DNA of 64,000 bases from a virus (IMGVR_UViG_3300031841_005609:1-64000), one strand, 5' to 3'; counted from the stretch's first letter, positions 33,905 through 44,170 are shown. Program-made: numbers and translations. The notes: a model not told the origin generated them from the letters alone.

Positions 33905-36715
33905 ATGGCGCAAGCAAATTTACAATATTCAATTCAAGCAGTTTTGGCCGAAGACGAAGACGGATCATTGGTTCAGCCCGATCTTTCTTTCGAAGATATT
34001 GGAATAGATAGAAACGTCTTAGGAACTGCAGGGATGCACGAAGATGAAAACGTCTGTGTAAGGTTGCGACTCGATCTGGAGGTTGACGTTGAAAAAATCG
34101 TGAGTACTCGGACTATAGGCTACCGAGTAGACTTTATTTCAAATCTTCCTGACAAGCAGGGCTCTTCTTTTTCCAATTACTTTATTGATGACTTTCATGA
34201 AAAAGTAACCATCGGAGAGAGAGACTTTGAGGCATTTCAGGAGCTAGTTCTAGAACCTAGAATAGAGATCATAACTGCACTAGATGACATTGGAGATCCC
34301 TCAGACAGTAACAACGGAATAGTAGATGATTCTGAGCTTAACGCTTTTTATGAAAATAATATGTTGTTAAACACAAGAGATTTGATATCTTCTCAGATAC
34401 AGTCGAGCTTAAACGTAGGTGTTGCTCCTACTTCCATGGACAAAATCTTTGCAGATCTAAGGCCTACCTACAGAATTCAAAAGAACGACAAATCAGGGAC
34501 TAACAGTTCGAACAGTCCAAAAATGCATACTGACGGAGCGATCAATAATCCGATCACTTTATCTGAGATTAGAGCTACTGAACCTGTTCCTGAGAGTGTA
34601 CAGGTTTTTAATTCTCAAGCAGCAGCATCGATATACGCTGCTGAGACTCAAAAGAGAAAGCAAGTAAGCTTAGGAAGAGTTGTCAAGTATACTAGTTCCA
34701 ATTTTACTTCTTCTAGATTTTTTGATATTGGGTTAGAAAACATTTCTTTCATGTCGAACTTCACTGTCAATATATTTCCAATCATAGATATCGAAACTGA
34801 AAGCGGTTCTCCTCCCGCGGCTGCGCCCTATACAATTTCAGCTAACATATCTGATGATGCTGTCAGTGAAATATTCAATTTTGATGGAACCAAGTCTCAG
34901 ATAAAAGTGACTAGAAATACTCCCGGAAAAGTATCTGTCGAGATCACAAGGTCTGATCATTTTTCTGGTTATTTTTCTGTTTCTCTGGAATCTACAAACC
35001 CCTATACTGGCATAACGGTTGATGATGAAAAGGAGGTCGCCTTTGCCATAGGAGAGTATTCAAAGGTTGTAGATTTTGAAAATGTTTTGAATATTGATCC
35101 TTTTTTTACGACAATATCTCTCCTTCCGAAGAAAATGCCCGACGGACCTTACGTAGACGGTCCTCCTTCCGTCACTATACCAGGCCTTCCGGTAAATCGT
35201 CAACAAGGCTTTAACAAGTCCGGGATCGTTGAGAATGTCAAGATAGGAACTTCAAACACGCCGTCCGGAATCAATGTAGAGCTTTTTGACCTACCCACTA
35301 ACTGCTCCGGAGTTCGAATTTACAGATCTCTTTCTACGCTTTTAAATGAAAGAGATCTTGTCTTCGAAGGGTCTATCGATCGAGAATTTTCACTGATAGA
35401 TGAGAATGTCAGTGAAGGAAGAACTTATGTCTATCAAGCTGAATTAATTCTTAGAACTCCTACAGTTGATCTTGGTTCTTCTATTGATTACAGATGGGGC
35501 ACTCCTTCGAACGAAGTCCTCCAGGAGTCTGCTAAATCTAGAATAGTTTATTATCACAAAGCAGAAAACGAGTCGATAATAACGAGGAAGTACCCACGAA
35601 GCGCGCAGTTCTCTGTAGAAATGTCAAATCCTGACCTAAATAGTGTGTCTAACAGGGTGGAAATTTTAGTCCAAGTCAAAGAAGACGAAAGTGCTTTTAG
35701 TAACAAGGCAGTTCAGGCCTTGGCAGCAGGATATCAGAAAATAAGAGATTTGACAAACGATCCTGTTTTTAGTCAAAGCAATCTGCACAGTCAGCCTGTT
35801 CCTTTTGTTAAAGTTACACGACTCGATCTGAACAAAGGCGGAGAGCCGATAGTCATAGGCTATGGAATGTTTGCAGAGAAGTCTAGAATAATTGACAATT
35901 CTGTGTCTTCTATAAAGGAGAAAACGCGTCTAAGGTATTTTGCAGAGCTCTCCCTGGTTTCACTTGGTTCTCTTAGAGATGCTGCCCTAGAACTAAATTC
36001 TATTAACTCTCCAGGAGACAGAAAAATATCCATAAAACAAAAGAAATATGACGTATTTAGTCCTGACGGTACCATCGAGACAGTAGCATTTAACAGAACA
36101 GAAAACAATCTCATAGACCTGATCAACAGGAACATGACAGGAAATGAGACTAACACTAATTTAAATTATGCCCCGCCAGCGCCTGTAAATGCAGGCTCTG
36201 GGAATGCTTTTTTCTCCCCGCGTTTTTCTGCCAAGCTAAAATATATTTCGAAAAAATGGGGAGCAGACATTCAAGTAGACATAACAGGCCCAAAGTCAGT
36301 TTCTGAGTTCATGCTTTACAGGAAATCATCATCAGGTAGAAAAGTTCTAATAGCTGTCCAAAAGGTTTCGAAAAATTCCGGAAAATACGTAATCAAGGAT
36401 GAGTTTTTAAAGCTTTTTATAAATCAAAAACCGTCTCAATATTTCCTAGATGTTGTCTTGCTCGACGGAACGCTTCTTAAAAATGTTGCAGCTACTCCGT
36501 CAGAATACGTCAGAAAAAAAGGAAGTAAGAAGATTTCAAGGAAAAGAACAAAGATAAGAATACTATCGTCGGGTAAGAACACCACAGCCAAAATAAGAAA
36601 AATAAAAAAGAAAGTCAAGAGCGTCAAGAAGGGCGTCCCTATAGGAAAACCTAGGAAGAAAATAAGCAAGAACAAATCAAGCTTCCGTAAAATTAGAAAA
36701 GTTATATTGAGGTAA
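33905..36715 (+). CDS. Virion protein with fibronectin-III-like regions and polycationic C-terminal tail
   Basis: A 936-residue, mostly beta protein. Around residues 454-545 a fibronectin-III-like domain can be traced (G-I-N-V-E-L-F-D-L-P, V-R-I-Y-R-S-L, R-T-Y-V-Y-Q-A-E-L), and a similar one around 775-855 (S-E-F-M-L-Y-R-K, Y-F-L-D-V-V-L-L-D-G). The last 67 residues (870-936) are extraordinary: 31 Lys/Arg and no Asp/Glu, in short K-K and R-K clusters. This could bind nucleic acid, lipopolysaccharide or an acidic partner such as the polyacidic regions elsewhere in this proteome. Gene context is virion structure. Confidence 0.6.
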   Translation: MAQANLQYSIQAVLAEDEDGSLVQPDLSFEDIGIDRNVLGTAGMHEDENVCVRLRLDLEVDVEKIVSTRTIGYRVDFISNLPDKQGSSFSNYFIDDFHEKVTIGERDFEAFQELVLEPRIEIITALDDIGDPSDSNNGIVDDSELNAFYENNMLLNTRDLISSQIQSSLNVGVAPTSMDKIFADLRPTYRIQKNDKSGTNSSNSPKMHTDGAINNPITLSEIRATEPVPESVQVFNSQAAASIYAAETQKRKQVSLGRVVKYTSSNFTSSRFFDIGLENISFMSNFTVNIFPIIDIETESGSPPAAAPYTISANISDDAVSEIFNFDGTKSQIKVTRNTPGKVSVEITRSDHFSGYFSVSLESTNPYTGITVDDEKEVAFAIGEYSKVVDFENVLNIDPFFTTISLLPKKMPDGPYVDGPPSVTIPGLPVNRQQGFNKSGIVENVKIGTSNTPSGINVELFDLPTNCSGVRIYRSLSTLLNERDLVFEGSIDREFSLIDENVSEGRTYVYQAELILRTPTVDLGSSIDYRWGTPSNEVLQESAKSRIVYYHKAENESIITRKYPRSAQFSVEMSNPDLNSVSNRVEILVQVKEDESAFSNKAVQALAAGYQKIRDLTNDPVFSQSNLHSQPVPFVKVTRLDLNKGGEPIVIGYGMFAEKSRIIDNSVSSIKEKTRLRYFAELSLVSLGSLRDAALELNSINSPGDRKISIKQKKYDVFSPDGTIETVAFNRTENNLIDLINRNMTGNETNTNLNYAPPAPVNAGSGNAFFSPRFSAKLKYISKKWGADIQVDITGPKSVSEFMLYRKSSSGRKVLIAVQKVSKNSGKYVIKDEFLKLFINQKPSQYFLDVVLLDGTLLKNVAATPSEYVRKKGSKKISRKRTKIRILSSGKNTTAKIRKIKKKVKSVKKGVPIGKPRKKISKNKSSFRKIRKVILR

Positions 36716-36722
36716 TCAAGAC

Positions 36723-39700
36723 ATGAGCCTAAACAACAAAGATACAAAAGACACGGGCCAAAAAATACTAAGATCTACGCTTTCTCAGGTCTATAAAGCT
36801 GCACTTGACAAAAACTTCATAGTGGAGGGAAAAGCTCTTGATGACACAGATATAGAAGAGCCAAGCATTATCATAAGAGATCTTTCAGACCAGGCTCAAA
36901 AAGGTTTTGATAATAACCATTTGCCGGGAGATATGGTCGATATCAGTTCAACTATTCTCGCAGGAGACAGAATTCTTTCTCATGTTTTTTCCCTAGACTT
37001 AGATTTAAACACTCTTTCTTTTCTGAGAGAGACAATGAAAAGCCTCCGAATTGAAAAAGAAATAGAGAATCAGCTTGGTCTCGAGATCCTTAGAAAGTTC
37101 TATCAGTCAGATCCTGCTTTTTTAACAGGGTTGATAGCACAATTTCAAAACAATTTTGAAGAAAACTTTTCTAAGGTAAAGTTTCTAGGCATCGAGACTT
37201 CTTTTTTCACTAGAATGAATTTATCGACAAACAAATCTTCCGTTTATTACGGCTCTAGAGTTCCTGGAACCGTAAGTTATGATTTCCTGGAGGCAGGAAT
37301 AGATGATATTCATAGATCTGTCTATTCTTCTAATTTTGGTCCATACACCTTGCTTTTTGCCTCGAATCTCAACAGTAAGGACAAATTTAATTTCAAAGAC
37401 CAATACAAAGAAGAATTACAGCACATTTTAAACGACATGTCTGGAAAAAGTCCTTCTCAAAGATTCTTTCCTGCCGGAGACTCTCCAGTCTCTTTTCCAC
37501 CGCCTCACTCTAAGTCTACTTTGACCTCGATCATGTATCAGCATCTCCACGATGCTTCTTTTTCCTTGAATCACGGCGTTTCTCCCTATTCGTGGAATAG
37601 TCTCGGTTATGAAATCCAGGAGATAAGCTCAGGAGACAGCCACAATAATCACGAAAACCTCGAGGGAGATCTTCCTCCCTTGCTTAGAGATTTAGGATAT
37701 AACAAAGACTTAGTTGAGATGAGAAACTCTTCCTACCCTAGCAGGGAAGAACTTCAAGTACTCTCCGTCGCAACCGCTACCAATCAAGAGCCTCCCAACT
37801 CAATAGAAAGCGTTTTTGAAAAAACAGGAATTGATGCCACCAAAGAAGACTTTGTGATCGATATCAACAACAACGTATCAGTTCCACATATAGGGTCAAA
37901 CAGCGGCCCAAGTCTAGACATATCATCACCGTCAGCTCCTGGTTCAAGGGTTATGGAATGGCTCAATGAAGGAGAACCCTTCGGGGGAGAGAATTCTATA
38001 GCTAGACTGGGAAGAATATCTTCGGTGATAGCTTCAGAAATTCAAATGTCTGCTGGGATAAGCTCTCTCCCAGAGCACATGTATGATCCAAAAGAAGGAA
38101 ACACAGAGCCGCTAGGGGACAAGATTTTTGGAGAGTTTAAAGAGAGAATGAATCTCTTGAACGAGGTCTCCACGAAAGCACCTGGGATCTTGTTTCCAAT
38201 TGTCCCTGAAAAGGGTCATGTTTACTTTTACGAAAGAGCTATAAGATTTAAAGATTTTCAAGGATCTCAAAACGGAAAAGATCTAACCACAGAATACATC
38301 ACGCCGTATGTCGCAGCAACAAGAAGATTCGATAGGAGTGATATCGTAAGCGATTTAGACGAAGTCGTCCAGAGTCAGGATGAACGAGCAAAAAGACTTT
38401 GGGACAACATCTCTGGACTCAATCAGTACAGTTCAAATGAAGATCTCCTGTCAGACGAACAGCTAGACCATGCAAGTTCTGCTTATCTTCATGTTTCTTC
38501 CCGAAACTCTTTGGTAGGGTCTCGATCTCCTGAGCATGTCAGCAGTATAGTTCTAGAGATTTTTCAGAGTCTTCATAGTTTTATTTACAATAGAAGGCAA
38601 CTATCTGTTGGAGAAAATTTTAAAAAGTCAAATCTTCCAAAAAGAATTCTTTCCCAGATGCATGGATTGATGCTCACGTCGAAAGGTTCCAATAACCAAC
38701 TTACGTTTTCTAATAAGAAAAAGCTGAGAAACTGTATAATAGCTGCCGTAGTAAATAGAGACATGGTTCGAGCTATGGACAACATTCCCGTAGGCATGGA
38801 GATCGACACCTACATGAACGAAGTTCTAGGAGAGTATTCAACGAAAAGGAGGATAGGCTACACTAAGGCGATGATTCGACGACACACAACGCAGATCAAT
38901 CTTCTCTCCTCTACGCCGGATGTTCATCTAGACGCGAAGATTGCAAGGTCTGACAACTTAAGATATAACGTAGCTCGATATGTAGCCTGGTCCCTAAATC
39001 AGGGAATACACACTTTTACTAATTTCCACAAGATAAACAAAGTCACGTTCGCTTATGGAGGCGATCCTGCTCTGCCACACTTACGCAGAAACCAGCCAGA
39101 GTCAGCTAAGACTTATAACAGAGTCGGAGACTTTGTCGCTTACATCGCCGGCGACATCTTGGATAACTCAACTACACTAAATGCCGAAGCCGACACATTC
39201 GCTCAAGTAGATCCGACCGCTATAACCACCAAGTACGATCTCTACGACATGATCATAAGAGCAGTTGACAGAATTGACGAATCTATCGGGCGGACAATTG
39301 ATTCGAGCAAGTCTCAAAACTTAGTCGACAGCGAAGTTTCCGAACAATCGGACCTTTTTGCACCCAACTATTTTCATTCAGATGCAGGAATAACAAGAGC
39401 TTCCGGTTTTGATAGAAGTTTACTCATAGCTCTGGTAGTAGATGCAGTCGCAGAATTGTTAGGAGCTTCATTTAAATCCAATCTCTTTGTTAAGTTTGAA
39501 AATTCTGCATGGCAGTTTCGAGGCTTTTACGATGAAGGAAATATAAACCCAAACAATGGAAAATATGCTTACGAAAAGCCTTGCGCGATAGAGATATTTC
39601 CTAAAGGTTTGGATCTACATCCCTTTAGGAATCGAAAGGCAAAGATCGGAGAAGTTCAAGATAAGATCAAGTGGCCGTATGACCCAGCAGTAGCTTCGGA

Positions 39701-41507
39701 CTATTCATGGAGATTCAGGGATGTAATGAACACTGAGAAAACATGTGCTTCCCTCGCCTCTCTCGGAATGATTCTATCACCCACATTCGTTCACAAATAC
39801 ATGAAAAACGGACGAATAGAAAAGCTTTCAGATGTCCATGACCTCTGGAAAGCTTGTGTTGTTGAAATGATGATAGAGGGCCCGCTAGAGTTCAGTAGAA
39901 CATCGCTTAAGAGTCCTACTGGTTCGGGATTTGGGTATAAGGTGTACACTAAATATAAAAAAATCTTCGGAGAATCAACTGTAGGTAGTTATAATCTTCT
40001 AGGTTCTCAAGACATAAATAACTTTTCAGCGAAAGTCATTGCGGAGCTAGCACCTTACATCAACAGTCATAAGGGAAGCCTTAAGTCTGTGACTGAATTT
40101 ATCAATCTCCACGCCTCTTATATGGATCCCTTGAGAAGCTTCGTAGAGGTTTTTAAGGATAGCAGCTCATTTTTATCTGAAAGCTATCCTGACCATCTAG
40201 CATGTTCTTATTCTTCTCCCGGACAGTTTCTAAAGAGCCTTATGAGGCTCGATAAGATGAGAACTGCAGTCTCTGCTGCACCCGACGAAGATGATAACTT
40301 CTTTTTTAGAGAAAGAATCGATCCTAAAATGTGGATGTTAGTTGAAAAATTTATAGACTATGCTGAGGAGAACATTCCGGAATTCGATCAGAAAAAAATA
40401 GTTTTTTACGGAACAACTCCTGGATCTTTTTACGAAGCTTTATCAAACTTTACTGACGAATCTCCGGAGTTCGGAAACTGGCCTGCTGAGTCTAATTACG
40501 TTCCAATAAAGACAATCTTTAACGTTAAGAAAACAAACCCGCTTGACGAGAACATTGATTTTTCGAACCCAGAAGAAGACATACCAGATGTTGATTTGAA
40601 TATAATACTAGATGAAACAGCTGTCTTGAGCAGCGTCAGTGCAGATTCATCCTGGGAAGAGATAGCCAATTCTGTTATATTCATATCTCCGACGCAGGCC
40701 TTGTCTTACGACAAGATACCTAGCGTGAAAAAAAATTCTCCTAGTTCCATTTTGTCTCACTTTAGAGAAACAATAGGCTTTTCAGTCAACAGTATTCTAG
40801 AAAGTCAAAACATCTCAGATGACGAAGAAGAAAAGTTGAAGCAAATGGCAAGAAGAAAACTAGGAGACTTTTGTTATAAATTTTTAATAAATTCCATTTA
40901 TTCTCTAGAGCTCAGAGACGAAAAAATAATCAGAGAAAACGTCAAGGGCTTAATAAAGAATCCCTCTGTTGGGGGTGAAGATTTTGTCGCAAAGTTTAGA
41001 AATTCTCTTAGCTCGATAGATGTCGATCTCAAAGATATTTTTGAAAAACTTACTTCTAGTAAAGCTAAACATATTACAGAGCCCAAAGGGTTTGATGGAA
41101 ACAGTATAACTCAGTCCAGCGGACTCAGAAGAGCTAGAATGCCCATGGGAACCGAACTAAAGAGAAGTCTCAAACCTTCAGCCAAGATCTCTGCTAACGG
41201 AACTCCTTATATAGCTCCCCCAGATCTCAATGATCAAGAAATCTACGTAGGAGACATTCTTTTCTCTTCTTTGTTCATGTATGATCACAGGCTTTTGTTT
41301 GGAACTCCTTTGTTTGAAGATATCGTAAGCGTTGAATTTGACAATGAGAACACAAAATGCATTCCGAGGTTCGACGGAAGATATCTAGCTAATCCTGATA
41401 ACGGAACTCCTCACCCTGGGCTTGAAGACTTGGCAAATTCTCGAACAGTTAAGGTAATACGACCCGAGGTCTTCATCTCTCTTCAATCACTCTCGTCAGT
41501 TATTTAA
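36723..41507 (+). CDS. Giant orphan virion-context protein
   Basis: A 1594-residue protein for which I recognise no domain. It is largely helical in the first 160 residues (L-D-L-N-T-L-S-F-L-R-E-T-M-K), then mixed, with repeated hydrophilic stretches. No transmembrane segment, signal peptide, coiled-coil run or enzymatic motif is visible. It sits among beta-rich virion genes (8 bases after one and 20 before the next). A tail tape-measure role was considered because of its size, but the sequence lacks the long helical periodicity and hydrophobic segments of tape measures. Confidence 0.5.
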   Translation: MSLNNKDTKDTGQKILRSTLSQVYKAALDKNFIVEGKALDDTDIEEPSIIIRDLSDQAQKGFDNNHLPGDMVDISSTILAGDRILSHVFSLDLDLNTLSFLRETMKSLRIEKEIENQLGLEILRKFYQSDPAFLTGLIAQFQNNFEENFSKVKFLGIETSFFTRMNLSTNKSSVYYGSRVPGTVSYDFLEAGIDDIHRSVYSSNFGPYTLLFASNLNSKDKFNFKDQYKEELQHILNDMSGKSPSQRFFPAGDSPVSFPPPHSKSTLTSIMYQHLHDASFSLNHGVSPYSWNSLGYEIQEISSGDSHNNHENLEGDLPPLLRDLGYNKDLVEMRNSSYPSREELQVLSVATATNQEPPNSIESVFEKTGIDATKEDFVIDINNNVSVPHIGSNSGPSLDISSPSAPGSRVMEWLNEGEPFGGENSIARLGRISSVIASEIQMSAGISSLPEHMYDPKEGNTEPLGDKIFGEFKERMNLLNEVSTKAPGILFPIVPEKGHVYFYERAIRFKDFQGSQNGKDLTTEYITPYVAATRRFDRSDIVSDLDEVVQSQDERAKRLWDNISGLNQYSSNEDLLSDEQLDHASSAYLHVSSRNSLVGSRSPEHVSSIVLEIFQSLHSFIYNRRQLSVGENFKKSNLPKRILSQMHGLMLTSKGSNNQLTFSNKKKLRNCIIAAVVNRDMVRAMDNIPVGMEIDTYMNEVLGEYSTKRRIGYTKAMIRRHTTQINLLSSTPDVHLDAKIARSDNLRYNVARYVAWSLNQGIHTFTNFHKINKVTFAYGGDPALPHLRRNQPESAKTYNRVGDFVAYIAGDILDNSTTLNAEADTFAQVDPTAITTKYDLYDMIIRAVDRIDESIGRTIDSSKSQNLVDSEVSEQSDLFAPNYFHSDAGITRASGFDRSLLIALVVDAVAELLGASFKSNLFVKFENSAWQFRGFYDEGNINPNNGKYAYEKPCAIEIFPKGLDLHPFRNRKAKIGEVQDKIKWPYDPAVASDYSWRFRDVMNTEKTCASLASLGMILSPTFVHKYMKNGRIEKLSDVHDLWKACVVEMMIEGPLEFSRTSLKSPTGSGFGYKVYTKYKKIFGESTVGSYNLLGSQDINNFSAKVIAELAPYINSHKGSLKSVTEFINLHASYMDPLRSFVEVFKDSSSFLSESYPDHLACSYSSPGQFLKSLMRLDKMRTAVSAAPDEDDNFFFRERIDPKMWMLVEKFIDYAEENIPEFDQKKIVFYGTTPGSFYEALSNFTDESPEFGNWPAESNYVPIKTIFNVKKTNPLDENIDFSNPEEDIPDVDLNIILDETAVLSSVSADSSWEEIANSVIFISPTQALSYDKIPSVKKNSPSSILSHFRETIGFSVNSILESQNISDDEEEKLKQMARRKLGDFCYKFLINSIYSLELRDEKIIRENVKGLIKNPSVGGEDFVAKFRNSLSSIDVDLKDIFEKLTSSKAKHITEPKGFDGNSITQSSGLRRARMPMGTELKRSLKPSAKISANGTPYIAPPDLNDQEIYVGDILFSSLFMYDHRLLFGTPLFEDIVSVEFDNENTKCIPRFDGRYLANPDNGTPHPGLEDLANSRTVKVIRPEVFISLQSLSSVI

Positions 41508-41526
41508 TCAAACACAGGTATTTTTT

Positions 41527-43353
41527 ATGTCAGTAAAGAAAAATCCGAGGCCCTTCGTCATATATGATCTACCTAGACCTTCACCTGCAATCCTAGAACC
41601 TGTATATAGTTTTTTCACACCGGATGAAAGAGTAGAAGTAGAAGGAAATCAATTTCAAGGATTTGCTGGAGAAGCACAAGGTGAAGTTTATGTAAAGCCC
41701 AACGGCGAAATTATAAAAGAAGACAACACCAGAGATCGAACTCCTCGATTCATTAAGATACATCTCGAAGAGCCGAATTTTTCTGGAATAGGTTCTCTCT
41801 CCATTCCGGGACAGATCGCAAACTTAGAACCTTCAGACTTAAACTTTCCGGAGCTTTCAAATTCACCCTATGATATATCTCTTGTATTTAACGACTCTAC
41901 TAGTTACAAGAGAGTTAAGAATAAGCTTTCTACAGTCATGAGACTAAAAGGCTTTTCAGAGGGAGCCGAGAGCGAAGAATCTGTAGAAAGTTTCTTTAGT
42001 ACGTTTTCTGAATTGCCTTCAAATCTAAAGAGCAAGATAAAAGACAACATAGACTATGACCTAGCTGCAGGCGTATCAGTAAACTCACTGACCTATGACG
42101 ATGCCACGGAATTCTATAGAAATGTCCAGTCAGCTCTCTATAGAGGTAAAGTTGACATTAGATATATGCATCAAATGATAGGCTACGATCATCAGTCAAG
42201 CACTTTAAGGAACTCTGTTTATCAGGGGTGGATTGATGACTTTGACCCTTTTCCAGTCCCAAAGATCGATAGCCCTCTCTTAAGAGATGTCACCTTAGTA
42301 CCGGCAGGAGTTCCATCTCAAGAAGATTCAGTAAAGACAGACTATGATCTTTCTTTTGTCGGGTACATCATAGAGAGATATTCGGGATCATCAACTATTC
42401 TTGACAATGAGCCCGATGCAATTTATAAAATAGACACACCGTCTGCCGGAGTATTCATAGATACAGAAGTCTTATACGGTATACCTTACACATACACCCT
42501 AAGATACATTTTCAAGATCAGCTATGGAATACCTGACCAATTTTTGCCTGACAAGTCTACTAGGTATACTAATTTCTTAACAAGCGAATTAAGCGACCCT
42601 GCTTCGACAAGCATTATCGACAGAGAACCGCCAGATGAACCTGAAGCTGTCTTTTATAGATTTAATTTTATGAATAAAAAAGGTCTCTTCATAACCTGGC
42701 AATTGCCGACAACACCGCAAAGAGACGTTAAATATTTTCAAATCTTTCGAAGATCCAGCATGGATGAACCTTTTACATGTATCGGCGAGATAGATTTTGA
42801 TAACTCTTTCGTAAAGACTGCTCGAACAGAAAAAGTTAGAGAGGACAGAGTTATAAAGAAAAAAGGCTCGTTTTCTTTTTTTGAAGACCCGGACTTTAAG
42901 AATGACAGTTCTTTTATATACGCAGTCGCTGCAGTAGATGCTCATGGTTTTACGTCAGGTTATAGCGCACAAACTCGAGTTTCTTTTATAAAGCATTCAA
43001 ATTCTTTGTCTTTGACTCCCATTTCCATAGGCGGAGCTCCAAAGCAGTATCCTAATTTTTACATGGATCCGGATGAAGATCCGAACACTTTTGTCAACAC
43101 AATAACCCAGGATACCATAAAAACTAGCGGATTTAAAAAACTTACTATTTATTTCGATCCAGATGCACGATACATAAAGCAATCTGAGATTGAGGGAGTC
43201 AAGCACGTTTTTCCTTGTGAGAACGGAGGTTCTAACTTTTCTCCTAACTCTCCCGAAGGTGTCTTCAAAATGACTTTTCTAGATATAGATAGACAGAAGT
43301 CAAAAACTTTGGAGCTAGGAATCACAGAGGCACCAGAGGAAATCTTTAGTTAG
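41527..43353 (+). CDS. Virion protein with fibronectin-III-like domains
   Basis: A 608-residue protein. Residues ~365-490 form a good fibronectin-III-like unit: P-P-D-E-P at the entry, G-L-F-I-T-W-Q-L-P, Y-F-Q-I-F-R-R-S-S, and Y-A-V-A-A-V-D-A-H-G-F-T-S-G-Y-S at the end. A second, weaker one at ~275-345 has Y-I-I-E-R-Y-S-G and Y-T-Y-T-L-R-Y-I. It shares this style with the 936-residue protein at 33905. Such domains are common spacers in phage tail and baseplate proteins and may bind carbohydrates weakly. N- and C-terminal parts are unknown. Confidence 0.6.
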   Translation: MSVKKNPRPFVIYDLPRPSPAILEPVYSFFTPDERVEVEGNQFQGFAGEAQGEVYVKPNGEIIKEDNTRDRTPRFIKIHLEEPNFSGIGSLSIPGQIANLEPSDLNFPELSNSPYDISLVFNDSTSYKRVKNKLSTVMRLKGFSEGAESEESVESFFSTFSELPSNLKSKIKDNIDYDLAAGVSVNSLTYDDATEFYRNVQSALYRGKVDIRYMHQMIGYDHQSSTLRNSVYQGWIDDFDPFPVPKIDSPLLRDVTLVPAGVPSQEDSVKTDYDLSFVGYIIERYSGSSTILDNEPDAIYKIDTPSAGVFIDTEVLYGIPYTYTLRYIFKISYGIPDQFLPDKSTRYTNFLTSELSDPASTSIIDREPPDEPEAVFYRFNFMNKKGLFITWQLPTTPQRDVKYFQIFRRSSMDEPFTCIGEIDFDNSFVKTARTEKVREDRVIKKKGSFSFFEDPDFKNDSSFIYAVAAVDAHGFTSGYSAQTRVSFIKHSNSLSLTPISIGGAPKQYPNFYMDPDEDPNTFVNTITQDTIKTSGFKKLTIYFDPDARYIKQSEIEGVKHVFPCENGGSNFSPNSPEGVFKMTFLDIDRQKSKTLELGITEAPEEIFS

Positions 43354-43399
43354 TAGTTTACCGATACTAGAGAAGCAATATATTTATCAGAGAGATTCG

Positions 43400-43421
43400 T
43401 TTTGAAAAACAGTTTTCAAAA
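43400..43421 (+). promoter_or_regulatory. Perfect 9-bp hairpin just upstream of a ribosome binding site
   Basis: TTTTGAAAA (43400-43408), loop ACAG, TTTTCAAAA (43413-43421). The stem ends four bases before AGGAGA (43425-43430) and 14 before ATG 43436. It is AT-rich but perfect. Possible roles are protection of the mRNA 5' end, an operator, or translation control. Upstream in the same gap are AGTTTACC (43355) and TATATTTAT (43379), a possible promoter. Confidence 0.55.
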
Positions 43422-43435
43422 ATCAGGAGACATCA

Positions 43436-44137
43436 ATGGGATTTTTAGATCATTCCACTAACAACATTATAATAGACGCAGTTTTAACAGATAAGGGCAG
43501 ACAGCGTCTTGCTGAAAATAACGGACAATTTAGCATTCAGTTCTTCTCTCTTGCCGATGATGAAGTTGACTACGGAATCATAAAGAAGTTTGGAAGAATA
43601 GTCGGCAAAGAAAAGATCGTAAAAAACACTCCGATCTTCGAAGCGCAGACAAAACAAAATTCAGCGCTTAAGTACAGGATGCTCACTCTTCCTGACCCTA
43701 CTATCTTTAAGATGCCTTCTATGTCTCTGGTTACTGTCAACACCTCAAACGTAGTTTCTTTTTCTGGGACAGTAGTAGGTGGAAATTTAGCGACTCAAAA
43801 CATTGTAATAAAACAGGCTATCGGGAACGAACAGGATCTTCCTCCGAATCTAAACGATTCTTCTTACACTGTCTATGTCAACGACAGGTTTGTGTCCGTT
43901 TCGGGTAACCCTCTAGGATCTCCGGATCCGATGACGAAAATAAGAGCTTATACAGTCTTCTCTGAAGACACAGGCACTGTAAGCTTTGATATAGAACCAG
44001 TACCAACAAATCAACTTACTTCTACTGTTTTTGCCACATATGGAGTTTCAGGAACAATAACAACACCGGTTTCTGTAGTAGGTGATCAAACAGGTCTTAG
44101 GCTTGATTTTAAAGTTGCAATAAGCCAAGGAAGCTGA
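43436..44137 (+). CDS. Virion protein, shorter paralogue of the gene at 32860
   Basis: A 233-residue protein preceded by a strong AGGAGA. The N-terminus (M-G-F-L-D-H-S-T-N-N-I-I-I-D-A-V-L-T-D-K-G-R near residues 1-22; F-S-I-Q-F-F-S-L-A-D-D-E-V-D-Y-G near 32-47) belongs to the same family as the protein at 32860. Residues ~100-225 look like Ig-like strands (V-V-S-F-S-G-T-V-V-G-G; A-T-Y-G-V-S-G-T-I). The family is one I associate with marine T4-like virions. The hairpin and promoter-like sequences upstream suggest its own transcript start. Confidence 0.6.
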   Translation: MGFLDHSTNNIIIDAVLTDKGRQRLAENNGQFSIQFFSLADDEVDYGIIKKFGRIVGKEKIVKNTPIFEAQTKQNSALKYRMLTLPDPTIFKMPSMSLVTVNTSNVVSFSGTVVGGNLATQNIVIKQAIGNEQDLPPNLNDSSYTVYVNDRFVSVSGNPLGSPDPMTKIRAYTVFSEDTGTVSFDIEPVPTNQLTSTVFATYGVSGTITTPVSVVGDQTGLRLDFKVAISQGS

Positions 44138-44170
44138 TTTTTCTAAAGTCGAATTAGGAGCAAAAAAAAG

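Noticed and set aside
36723-41507. Tail tape-measure protein
   Set aside because: Size alone suggested it, but there are no long helical repeats, hydrophobic segments or peptidase motifs.
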